This document shows positions 1 through 6,830 of a stretch of 10,200 nt of DNA, piece by piece (the first letter of the stretch is position 1; each line of letters begins with the position of its first letter). Location of the stretch: NCBI GenBank assembly GCA_018664265.1, contig JABJOR010000272.1:1-10200 (forward strand), given 5' to 3'. The notes under the pieces are model-generated. The model did not search any database. It saw only the letters and a list, made by a program, of their open reading frames with translations, and was not told the origin of the DNA. The stretch comes from Rhodospirillales bacterium. GTDB taxonomy: Bacteria > Pseudomonadota > Alphaproteobacteria > Rhodospirillales > Casp-alpha2. The translations under genes and the position numbers were made by a program.

Positions 1-1136
1 ATCGTTATCTGGATATGAATCAGTCTGACCTGGCGTCTGCCCTCGGTATGGCACCGCCTGCCATTACTCAAGCAATTGCAGAGCAAGCAGCCAAAGGTGG
101 CATCTTTCTTCTTCCCGGTGAACAAGACATCGATGTAACAGAAATGCTGGCTGAACGCAGCGGATTACCATTCTGGCAGTTCACAGGTTCCGCATCGGCT
201 TCAAATGCCGAGGTTCTCCGTATGGCTCGTGTTGCAACGGGACGTGAAAAAATCGTCATGTTTGAAGGCAAATACCATGGCCATCTTGATGACACCCTGA
301 TTATTGAAAAAGATGGTGCGTGTGTTCATGAAGGCCGTGGCCTGGCCAAAGGCTCGCTCGCCCATGCCCGGATTATCCAGTTCAACGATCTGGTGGCCCT
401 TGAAGCCGCTCTGGCACCCGGTGATGTAGCCTGTGTCATTGCTGAGCCCATGTTGACAAACTGCAATATTGTCCTGCCCGATGACGGGTTCTGGGAGGCT
501 GCCCGTACGTTATGCCATGATATGGGAACGTTGCTAGTAATAGATGAAGCCCATACCTTTGCTTTTGGCTATGGTGGTCTGGTGAGTGAATGGTCTATCA
601 AGCCGGATGTTCAAGTGCTGGGCAAAGGTCTTGGTAGTGGTTTTCCTTTCAGTGCATATGGAATGACAAATGAACTTGGGAAACTTTGTGAGCAGTACCT
701 GGATCGGGACCGAAAAGACGAGGCTGGATTAATGACAGGCGGTACGACCTATGCCAATGCTCTGGCCATGGCCGTTGCCAAAGCTGCGTTGCAAAATTGC
801 CTGCGTAAAGAAGACTACGAGCGCACAGCCTTATTGGGCACCCAACTGGCAGATGGACTTGAAGTTTTGTTTGATAAGCGTGGACTGGATTGGAGCGCTC
901 CTCGTGTTGGTGGGCGCTCAGGGTGGGTAATGTCAAGATCGCAACCCCGTACATCGCGAGAAGCTACGTCGTCGCTGGCCCCAGAGTTTACCAAGGCTAA
1001 AAGGTTGTTTATGGCAACCCGTGGCGTATGGGAAGCCATCAGCTCAGCTGGCCCGGCTGCATCATTTGCCCACACGGAAGATGATATTTCTCACTATTTA
1101 GATGTATCTGATGCTTTCCTTGATGCCATTTTATAA
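1..1136 (+). CDS. Class III PLP-dependent aminotransferase (glutamate-1-semialdehyde aminomutase-like), 5' truncated by window edge
   Basis: A cytoplasmic fold-type I PLP enzyme that moves an amino group; the substrate cannot be read. The frame stays open to the left edge, with codons from base 3 reading RYLD before the Met at 15. That stretch matches the interior segment of glutamate-1-semialdehyde aminomutase that precedes its G-H-x-H-P region, so the Met at 15 is internal and roughly 55-60 N-terminal residues are missing. Landmarks: YHGH near bases 280-290; VIDEAH with the PLP-ring Asp at 543-545; the Schiff-base Lys in VLGKGLGSG at 624-626; and a GGTTYANALAMA segment that contacts the cofactor phosphate. 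The usual N-S-G-T-E-A loop is replaced by GSASAS (about 187-204), as in divergent class III subfamilies. The C-terminal half, with FMATRGVWEAISSAGP and AHTEDDI, resembles the aminomutase end. A cupin gene follows 44 nt later without a terminator, so the two are probably co-transcribed. Family is secure; the reaction (transaminase or aminomutase) is open. Confidence 0.9.
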   Translation, partial: RYLDMNQSDLASALGMAPPAITQAIAEQAAKGGIFLLPGEQDIDVTEMLAERSGLPFWQFTGSASASNAEVLRMARVATGREKIVMFEGKYHGHLDDTLIIEKDGACVHEGRGLAKGSLAHARIIQFNDLVALEAALAPGDVACVIAEPMLTNCNIVLPDDGFWEAARTLCHDMGTLLVIDEAHTFAFGYGGLVSEWSIKPDVQVLGKGLGSGFPFSAYGMTNELGKLCEQYLDRDRKDEAGLMTGGTTYANALAMAVAKAALQNCLRKEDYERTALLGTQLADGLEVLFDKRGLDWSAPRVGGRSGWVMSRSQPRTSREATSSLAPEFTKAKRLFMATRGVWEAISSAGPAASFAHTEDDISHYLDVSDAFLDAIL

Positions 1137-1168
1137 TTTATAGTGAGTACAGAAATTTTTTAATGAAC

Positions 1169-1173
1169 AGGAG
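1169..1173 (+). promoter_or_regulatory. Shine-Dalgarno site fixing the cupin start
   Basis: AGGAG lies 7 nt upstream of the ATG at 1181. It falls inside the reading frame that would begin at the upstream ATG (1163), which has no comparable site. This supports 1181 as the start. Confidence 0.75.
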
Positions 1174-1180
1174 TTACAAC

Positions 1181-1954
1181 ATGAACGTTGATAAAATTAC
1201 CGGATTTGACCCAGATGTAGAGCTTGAAGATTGGGGGCCAATGGATGAGGCGGATCTGGAAACGCCATCACCGGTACAGCGTGGGCATTTCTACTACAAT
1301 GATGAGGACATTGGCATTATGGCTGGTGTATGGGATTGCACGCCTTTCACAGGCAAAATGGCTCCATACGCTGTTGAAGAGTTCATGTATGTTATTGAAG
1401 GCTCAATCATCATGGAGCTTGAAGACGGCAGCAAAACGACGATTTCGGCCGGTGAGAGCTTTATAATTCCAAAGGGTCTTGTTTGTCGCTGGATTCAAAA
1501 TGAATATGTTAAAAAGCACTTTGTGATTTTCGGCAATGAAAATGCCAAAGCGCATGATAACCCTGCGCAGTTCGGCATCATTACGCCGAAAGCTAATGAT
1601 CCGGTCGTCGAAAATAAAAATGTAGACCCAAGCATGATAATCGGTGCGGTACCTGTACAGCATGGCCTTAGTTATTATACGGATGCAAGTGAGCAATTTA
1701 CAGTTGGCATGTGGCATAGCCAACCTTTCGAACGGCCTGCATTCGAATTTAATCACTTTGATCTGATGATCATTGTTGAAGGTGTTGCAACCGTTTCTGA
1801 TGGCGCTGGTGATGACCAGGTTTTCAAAGCTGGTGACGCCGTATTTGTTCCCAAGGGTGCACAATACAAATGGAAGAACGACGAATTCGTCAGCAAAATC
1901 TACTGTGCTTTCTCGCCTAAAGCTGTCGAAGCAATCAGTAGTGCTGCTGAATAA
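1181..1954 (+). CDS. Two-domain cupin (cupin_3/DUF861-like bicupin)
   Basis: A cytoplasmic beta-barrel protein of 257 residues with two tandem cupin domains. Each shows the cupin_3 pattern: a G-x-W lead-in (GVWDCTPF and GMWHSQPF), a central acidic-aromatic strand ending in V-x-E-G (EEFMYVIEG and FDLMIIVEG), then AGESFIIPKG or AGDAVFVPKG followed by an aromatic-basic strand. Relatives include EutQ-type and ureidoglycine-aminohydrolase-type cupins. The classical two-His metal motif of domain 1 is missing, and domain 2 keeps only an N-H-F-D element, so metal-dependent catalysis is doubtful from sequence alone. The start at 1181 is preferred over 1163 because AGGAG sits 7 nt before it. The gene follows the aminotransferase by 44 nt and is closed by a hairpin terminator, so it probably ends that transcript. 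It could act as a small-molecule sensor, isomerase or hydrolase on the aminotransferase substrate; its function is not known. Confidence 0.88.
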   Translation: MNVDKITGFDPDVELEDWGPMDEADLETPSPVQRGHFYYNDEDIGIMAGVWDCTPFTGKMAPYAVEEFMYVIEGSIIMELEDGSKTTISAGESFIIPKGLVCRWIQNEYVKKHFVIFGNENAKAHDNPAQFGIITPKANDPVVENKNVDPSMIIGAVPVQHGLSYYTDASEQFTVGMWHSQPFERPAFEFNHFDLMIIVEGVATVSDGAGDDQVFKAGDAVFVPKGAQYKWKNDEFVSKIYCAFSPKAVEAISSAAE

Positions 1955-1978
1955 TCTATAAACCAGCATAACAATTTC

Positions 1979-2027
1979 ACACCCTTGAACATCAATTTCT
2001 TTTGGTGTTTGAGGGTGTCCTTGTTTT
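1979..2027 (+). terminator. Rho-independent terminator after the cupin gene
   Basis: Bases 1979-1995 pair with 2002-2018 around a 6-nt loop (TTTCTT), giving a 17-bp stem followed by CCTTGTTTT. Three of the pairs are G-U wobbles that form only in RNA read from the + strand; the opposite transcript would have A-C mismatches there. The element is therefore oriented for the aminotransferase-cupin transcript and separates it from the operon beginning at 2114. Confidence 0.75.
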
Positions 2028-2044
2028 GCGGTCCCGATCATAAG

Positions 2045-2073
2045 TTGATATATCTGTATTCATGAATTATGCG
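2045..2073 (+). promoter_or_regulatory. Weak candidate promoter for the demethylase-ligase-dehydrogenase-thiolase operon
   Basis: TTGATA at 2045-2050 matches the -35 consensus in five of six positions. Seventeen bases later comes TATGCG, a poor -10 hexamer. A perfect 10-bp palindrome, ATTCATGAAT (2058-2067), lies in the spacer and could be an operator. A promoter is expected here because the preceding transcript ends at the 1979-2027 terminator, but the -10 match is weak and the placement is uncertain. Confidence 0.3.
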
Positions 2074-2100
2074 CAGTGAAATATTTCTGTGCTTTCTATT

Positions 2101-2105
2101 AGGGG
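2101..2105 (+). promoter_or_regulatory. Shine-Dalgarno site fixing the GcvT/DmdA-like start
   Basis: AGGGG stands 8 nt before the ATG at 2114. The in-frame ATG at 2069 has no good site, and translation from it would only add a spurious hydrophobic leader, so 2114 is the likely start. Confidence 0.7.
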
Positions 2106-2113
2106 TATCACTT

Positions 2114-3247
2114 ATGACCACGTCCATTTCTCTCAGCCCGCGCATTCGCAAGTCACCATTTTTTGACGCCACCATGCGCGCCGGTGTACAGGCCTTCAGT
2201 GTTTACAACAAAACCTACCTGCCAATAGGTTATACATCACCGGAAGAAGAATTCTGGAAGCTGGTAAATGATGTAACCTTATGGGATGTGACATGTCAGC
2301 GCGTCACGGAAATTTCAGGACCTGACGGCTTCAAGTTCATGGATATGCTAACCCCGCGCGATATGACCAAGTGCCGTGTCGGTCAATGCAAGTACGTCAT
2401 TCTGACAGACCAGTACGGCGGTATCCTGAATGATCCTGTATTGATGCGTCTTGATGAGAACACATTCTGGCTGTCTGCTGCTGATGGTGACATATTAATG
2501 TGGTGCAAGGCCCTTGCCGTTAATTCCGGTCTGGATGTCATTGTGCGTGAGCCTGAAGTGGCTACCCTACAGCTTCAGGGGCCCAAGTCTTTCCCTCTGG
2601 CGCTGGAGCTTTTCGGCCCACAAGTAGAAGACATCAAGTATTACGAATTTATAGAAACGGAAATTGCTGGCTCGCCCGTTATTCTTGCCCGTACCGGGTG
2701 GAGCGCGGAACGTGGTTATGAAATATATGTTCGTGACCTTTCCCGTGGTGAAGCGGTTTGGGATACAGTTATGGAAGTGGGCAAAGCCCATGGCATTGTC
2801 CCGGCTGTACCGTCTCGTATTCGTCGTATAGAGGCTGGTATTTTGGATTACAGTGTCGATATGGATACAAATACCAACCCGTTTGAAGTCGGTCTTGATC
2901 GTATGGTTGCGCTTGATACAGGGCGTGATTTCATTGGCAAGGCAGCCCTTGAAAAAGTTAAAAAAGACGGTATCAAACGTAAGCTTGTCGGAGTTCAGAT
3001 CGAAGGCGAAAAATTGCCTTACAATGAAAACGATTGGCCTGTTTTTGATGATGGCACCCGAATTGGCGAAGTTACATCCGTTGTTTACACACCACGCATG
3101 AAAATCAATATTGGTTATGCTATGGTGCCAATTGCCTATTCGGAACTGGGAACCACGTTTACGGTAGAAACCAAGTCAGGACCACTTCAGGCAACCGTCG
3201 TTGAACGTCCTTTTGTGGACCCAAACAAGTCGCTTTCAAAAGCCTGA
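2114..3247 (+). CDS. GcvT/DmdA-family tetrahydrofolate-dependent aminomethyl- or methyltransferase
   Basis: A cytoplasmic folate enzyme of 377 residues. The family transfers a methyl or methylene group from a substrate to tetrahydrofolate (T-protein of glycine cleavage, dimethylglycine demethylases, DMSP demethylase DmdA). The N-terminal two-thirds is the folate-binding domain. It includes a VYNKTYLP segment, LWDVTCQR, LTPRDM, QYGGILNDPV (N106-D107), LQLQGPKS and RTGWSAERGYEIYV (about 193-206). The rest is the C-terminal barrel, with FEVGLDR, FIGKAAL and IGEVTSVVYTPR. The NDPV and WDVTCQR segments are closer to DmdA as I remember it than to glycine-cleavage GcvT, and no gcvH or gcvP is nearby. 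The start at 2114 is set by AGGGG at 2101. First gene of a four-gene operon, with the ligase 27 nt downstream. Assignment as true DMSP demethylase is not justified because many DmdA-like paralogues act on other methylated compounds. Confidence 0.9.
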   Translation: MTTSISLSPRIRKSPFFDATMRAGVQAFSVYNKTYLPIGYTSPEEEFWKLVNDVTLWDVTCQRVTEISGPDGFKFMDMLTPRDMTKCRVGQCKYVILTDQYGGILNDPVLMRLDENTFWLSAADGDILMWCKALAVNSGLDVIVREPEVATLQLQGPKSFPLALELFGPQVEDIKYYEFIETEIAGSPVILARTGWSAERGYEIYVRDLSRGEAVWDTVMEVGKAHGIVPAVPSRIRRIEAGILDYSVDMDTNTNPFEVGLDRMVALDTGRDFIGKAALEKVKKDGIKRKLVGVQIEGEKLPYNENDWPVFDDGTRIGEVTSVVYTPRMKINIGYAMVPIAYSELGTTFTVETKSGPLQATVVERPFVDPNKSLSKA

Positions 3248-3274
3248 TTTCATTTCTTGTAAAGGGGTGCGTAC

Positions 3275-4804
3275 ATGAACATAGGATCGCTTTTGATACG
3301 TCACTCAAAGTATCGCCCTGATCACCCGGCCTTTGTCTGTGGTGAAGACAGGTTTGGCTATAGAGATTTCAATGCCGAAGTTAACCGTCTGAGCAATGCA
3401 CTGATCAAACGCGGCTTAAAAAAAGGTGATGCGGTCTTTGCAACTCTGTCAAATTCAACGGAGCTTATGACGTTGTACTGGATGGCAGCAAAAACCGGAA
3501 TTATTATCGTTCCTGTCAGTACTCTACTACAAGCATCAGGGTTGAAATCGGTTATCATGGATTGCGAAAGCGTCATGGTGTTTGCTGAGTCAGGATTTAC
3601 GGAAATTCTTGATGTTATCAAGGATGAATTGGAAACCGTAATGCCAGACGGCTATGTATTGGTAGGCTGTGATGAAGCATCAATTGGATATCAAACTTAT
3701 GCCAATCTGATTTCAGGTGCATCTGATGACGAGCCTCCTGAAGCCGGGGTGTCGGATGATGATATTTATAACATCATGTATACCAGCGGTACGACGGGTG
3801 CGCCCAAGGGCATTATTCATACCCATTATGTCCGTGCACATTACTGCACCATTTTTGCCTCCAGCTTTCGCATGACACCAGAGAGTGTTGTCCTGCATGC
3901 AGGTTCCATTGTCTTCAATGGTGCCATGATCGATTTGATGCCGTGGATGTTTGTTGGTTGCACGTACATTCTGCACAAGGCATTTGATCCGGTTGCTGTC
4001 ATGGAAGCCATTCAACAAGAACAGGTAACCCATATGGTTCTGGTTCCCGCCCAGATCATACAAATTCTCAATCACCCGGGTTATGATCCCGTTAAATTGT
4101 CTTCGCTTCAAATGATCTTGTCCGTAGGGGCTCCGTTGGCGTTATCCTATAAACAGCAATTGAATGAAGACCTGCCGGGATGTTTTTATGAACTTTACGG
4201 CCTGACAGAAGGCATGTGTACGGTACTGGATTGCAAGGATTCCATGCGCAAGGCCGGGTCTGTCGGTGTACCACCGCCGTTTTATGAACTTAAAATTATT
4301 GATAAAGAAGGCAATGAGCTACCTGCCGGAGAAATTGGCGAAATTTGTGGTCGTGCACCTGTGCTGATGCCGGGGTACTTCAAACGCCCTGATCTGACAG
4401 AAGCCGCAATGATTGATGGTTGGTTGAAAACTGGCGATGTGGGCTATGTGGATGAAGAAGGTTTTCTATATCTGGTTGACCGTATCAAGGACATGATCAT
4501 TACCGGAGGGGTAAACGTTTATCCAAAAGACATTGAAGATGTTCTCAATCGTCATGAAGCGGTCAGCGAAGTAGCCGTGTTTGGTGCGAACGATCCTAAA
4601 TGGGGCGAAGTTCCTGTGGCGGCAGTCCTCATGCATAGTGACGCTGATATTTCATCTCAAGATTTGATGGAATGGTGCAACACAAATGTCGGTGCCAAGT
4701 ATCAACGCTTGAAGAACCTTATTATTTTAGACAAATTTCCGCGTAATATTGCAGGTAAAACATTGAAGCGCGAAATCAGTGAAAGTTATCAGGAGGGGTT
4801 GTGA
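3275..4804 (+). CDS. AMP-forming acyl-CoA synthetase (ANL superfamily)
   Basis: A 509-residue cytoplasmic ligase that adenylates a carboxylic acid with ATP and transfers it to coenzyme A. ANL motifs appear in order: P-loop YTSGTTGAPKG (169-179), YGLTEG in the acyl-binding region, DGWLKTGD, the hinge and CoA region DRIKDMIITGGVNVYPKDIEDVL, and the catalytic Lys in AGKTLKR (K495). Length is normal for the family. AGGGG at 3263-3267 lies 7 nt before the ATG. The gene follows the demethylase-like gene by 27 nt and its last four bases overlap the dehydrogenase start, so it sits in the operon with a beta-oxidation-like pair. By analogy with DmdB (the 3-methylmercaptopropionate CoA ligase that follows DmdA action) it probably activates the acid made upstream. 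Its chain length and substrate are unknown. Confidence 0.93.
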   Translation: MNIGSLLIRHSKYRPDHPAFVCGEDRFGYRDFNAEVNRLSNALIKRGLKKGDAVFATLSNSTELMTLYWMAAKTGIIIVPVSTLLQASGLKSVIMDCESVMVFAESGFTEILDVIKDELETVMPDGYVLVGCDEASIGYQTYANLISGASDDEPPEAGVSDDDIYNIMYTSGTTGAPKGIIHTHYVRAHYCTIFASSFRMTPESVVLHAGSIVFNGAMIDLMPWMFVGCTYILHKAFDPVAVMEAIQQEQVTHMVLVPAQIIQILNHPGYDPVKLSSLQMILSVGAPLALSYKQQLNEDLPGCFYELYGLTEGMCTVLDCKDSMRKAGSVGVPPPFYELKIIDKEGNELPAGEIGEICGRAPVLMPGYFKRPDLTEAAMIDGWLKTGDVGYVDEEGFLYLVDRIKDMIITGGVNVYPKDIEDVLNRHEAVSEVAVFGANDPKWGEVPVAAVLMHSDADISSQDLMEWCNTNVGAKYQRLKNLIILDKFPRNIAGKTLKREISESYQEGL

Positions 4805-5631
4805 AAAAACTACAAGGTAAAACAGCACTCGTTACAGGATCAGGACGGGGAATAGGCAGGGCTATAGCCATTAAACTTGCAAGCGAAGGTGCCAACGTTG
4901 TTATTAATGATCTGGAAGAAGATGCAGCTATGGAAGTCGTTAAAGTCTTAGAAGATGCAGGCGGCAAAGCTGTCATCTGTGTCGGTGATGTAACGGCGGA
5001 TGATTTTCCTGAACGCTATGTTGCGAGTGCTCTGGAAGCTTTTGGTGGCATTGATATCATCGTTAATAACGCTGGTTATACTTGGGATAATGTTCTGCAG
5101 AAGATGACGGACGAGCAATGGGACGCGATCCTTGATGTGCATGTTAAAGCGCCATTTCGCATTCTTCGTGCAGCGTCGGATTTCATCCGCAATACAGCCA
5201 AAGCAGAAATTGAACAAGGCGGTGCAAACTGCCGCAAGGTGGTCAATATATCTTCTATTTCAGGCCTCTATGGCAATGCCGGGCAAATGAATTATGCAGC
5301 TGCGAAATCTGCGTTGGTCGGTATGACCAAGACCCTGGCCAAAGAATGGGGGCGCTATAATGTGACCGCCAACTGTGTGGCCTTTGGACTTATCGAAACC
5401 CGCATGACTAAAGCGTTGAGCGAAGGTGTTGATGACCATATTGACGTTGCCGGGCGTGAAATTCGTGCCGGGATGCAGCCAGAAATGATTGAAAATATCA
5501 AACGTATGACGCCATTGGGCCGTACAGGGTCAACCGAGGACGCCGCTAACGCAGTTTATCTCATGTGTTGCCCTGAATCTGATTTCATCACAGGGCAGGT
5601 TATTGAAGCCAGCGGCGGTCTTGCTTTTTAG
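4801..5631 (+). CDS. Short-chain dehydrogenase/reductase (FabG-like 3-hydroxyacyl/3-oxoacyl oxidoreductase)
   Basis: A 276-residue classical SDR that interconverts an alcohol and a ketone using NAD(H) or NADP(H). Seen: the glycine-rich cofactor loop TGSGRGIG (12-19), NNAG (89-92), and the catalytic triad S152-Y165-K169 in a segment that closely resembles FabG (GQMNYAAAK). The C-terminal part (ITGQVIEASGGLAF) is typical. Compared with about 245 residues for FabG it carries an insertion before the catalytic Ser (around 125-145) and another near 205-235. Translation begins at GTG, overlapping the ligase stop as GTGA, with AGGAGGGG at 4791-4798, so the two proteins are likely translationally coupled. 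Lying between a CoA ligase and a thiolase, it most plausibly oxidises a 3-hydroxyacyl-CoA to the 3-ketoacyl-CoA. A biosynthetic reductase role is less likely because no acyl carrier protein or synthase gene is near. Confidence 0.92.
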   Translation: MKKLQGKTALVTGSGRGIGRAIAIKLASEGANVVINDLEEDAAMEVVKVLEDAGGKAVICVGDVTADDFPERYVASALEAFGGIDIIVNNAGYTWDNVLQKMTDEQWDAILDVHVKAPFRILRAASDFIRNTAKAEIEQGGANCRKVVNISSISGLYGNAGQMNYAAAKSALVGMTKTLAKEWGRYNVTANCVAFGLIETRMTKALSEGVDDHIDVAGREIRAGMQPEMIENIKRMTPLGRTGSTEDAANAVYLMCCPESDFITGQVIEASGGLAF

Positions 5632-5642
5632 GGATTGATAGT

Positions 5643-6830
5643 ATGAGTGAAAAGAACACAGTCGTTATCGTCAGTGGCGTGCGTACAGCCGTCGGCCGCT
5701 TTGGTGGCGGATTAAGCACGGTTAAGCCTTCAGAGTTGGGGGCAAAGGTCATTGCGGAGGCCGTAAAGCGAGCCGGATTGTCCACGGAGCAGGTTCAGCA
5801 AACTTTCCTGGGGCAGGTCATTCCAAATGAGCCCCGTGACGCCTATATCGCCCGCGTCGCAGCCGTTGAAGCCGGAATACCGCATAGCGCACCTGCGTTG
5901 ACCGTAAACCGTCTGTGCGGCAGTGGATTGCAGGCCATTGTTTCAGCCACCCAATCGATCATGCTCGGTGATTGCGATATTGCCGTTGCGGGTGGGGCAG
6001 AGAATATGAGTAGCGCGCCTTACGTCATGCCAGCCGTGCGTTGGGGCCAGAAGATGGGCGATGCGCCTGTGCTTGATTGCGTGACGGCGGCTCTCGAAGA
6101 TCCGTTTGGCAATGGGCATATGGGTATCACGGCAGAAAATGTTGCCAAGCAATTTGGCATTGGTCGCGAAGAACAGGATGTATTTGCCAATGAAAGCCAC
6201 CGCCGGGCATCTCATGCAATTGCAGAAGGGCGGTTTGTTGATCAGATTCTACCCATAGAAATTACCGTTCGTCGTAAACAACAAATCATTGATACCGATG
6301 AACATGTTCGCAGCGAAGTCACCATCGATGATTTGGCTGGCATGAGGCCTGCGTTTGATCGCGATGGAACGGTGACGCCGGGCAATGCTTCTGGCATTAA
6401 TGACGGGGCAGGGGCGATTGTTTTGATGTCTGAAAAGACTGCTGCCGAGCAAGGTGTTAAGCCTATGGCACGGGTGCTGTCCTATGGGCTGGCTGGTGTT
6501 GATCCTGCAATCATGGGAATGGGACCTGTTGACGCGGTTAAGCAGGCTTTGCAACGTGCGAGGATTACGGTTGATGATCTGGATGTTATTGAATCCAATG
6601 AAGCCTTTGCGGTGCAAGCCTGCGCGGTAGCCAAAGAACTTGGCTTTCCTGCCGATAAAACTAATCCAAATGGTGGTGCAGTTGCCCTTGGTCACCCCGT
6701 TGGTGCAACAGGTGCCGTGATAACGGTCAAGGCACTTTACGAGCTACAGAGGATTGGTGGTCGTTATGGACTGATAACCCTGTGCATTGGTGGCGGACAG
6801 GGTATTGCCATGGTTATTGAGGCTGTTTGA
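5643..6830 (+). CDS. Beta-ketothiolase (acetyl-CoA C-acyltransferase, BktB-like)
   Basis: A 395-residue thiolase that cleaves a 3-ketoacyl-CoA with CoA to acetyl-CoA and a shortened acyl-CoA, or catalyses the reverse condensation. All catalytic elements are present: nucleophilic C92 in NRLCGSGLQ, H351 in GGAVALGHPVGATG, and the acid-base C381 in CIGGGQG. The N-terminal SGVRTAVGRFGG and the region HMGITAENVA strongly recall BktB, the beta-ketothiolase of Cupriavidus that accepts more than acetoacetyl-CoA; this comparison is from memory. Length is normal. It starts 11 nt after the dehydrogenase, and AGGGA (5630-5634) overlaps that gene's stop codon. It is the last gene of the operon, and its stop directly abuts that of an opposing small gene. 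The lack of an enoyl-CoA hydratase or acyl-CoA dehydrogenase beside it suggests the substrate enters at the 3-hydroxyacyl level. Confidence 0.95.
   Translation: MSEKNTVVIVSGVRTAVGRFGGGLSTVKPSELGAKVIAEAVKRAGLSTEQVQQTFLGQVIPNEPRDAYIARVAAVEAGIPHSAPALTVNRLCGSGLQAIVSATQSIMLGDCDIAVAGGAENMSSAPYVMPAVRWGQKMGDAPVLDCVTAALEDPFGNGHMGITAENVAKQFGIGREEQDVFANESHRRASHAIAEGRFVDQILPIEITVRRKQQIIDTDEHVRSEVTIDDLAGMRPAFDRDGTVTPGNASGINDGAGAIVLMSEKTAAEQGVKPMARVLSYGLAGVDPAIMGMGPVDAVKQALQRARITVDDLDVIESNEAFAVQACAVAKELGFPADKTNPNGGAVALGHPVGATGAVITVKALYELQRIGGRYGLITLCIGGGQGIAMVIEAV

Noticed and set aside
15..17. ATG at 15 as the start of the aminotransferase
   Set aside because: The frame is open to the window edge and the residues before and after this Met align with an internal segment of the family, so the true start lies outside the window.
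1403..2041. 212-codon open frame on the minus strand
   Set aside because: It lies antisense to the clear bicupin gene, spans the terminator and has no recognisable domain; it is a shadow frame.
2069..2113. N-terminal hydrophobic extension of the GcvT/DmdA-like protein that resembles a signal peptide
   Set aside because: It has no ribosome binding site, while AGGGG is placed correctly for ATG 2114. A folate-dependent enzyme of this family would not be exported.
2114..3247. Calling the gene dmdA outright
   Set aside because: Resemblance was judged by eye, many DmdA-like proteins have other substrates, and the usual dmdC and dmdD partners are missing.
3713..4111. 132-codon open frame on the minus strand inside the acyl-CoA ligase
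   Set aside because: Antisense to conserved ligase motifs, with no family signature; shadow frame.
6249..6695. 148-codon open frame on the minus strand inside the thiolase
   Set aside because: It overlaps catalytic regions of an intact thiolase and its product has an arbitrary composition; shadow frame.
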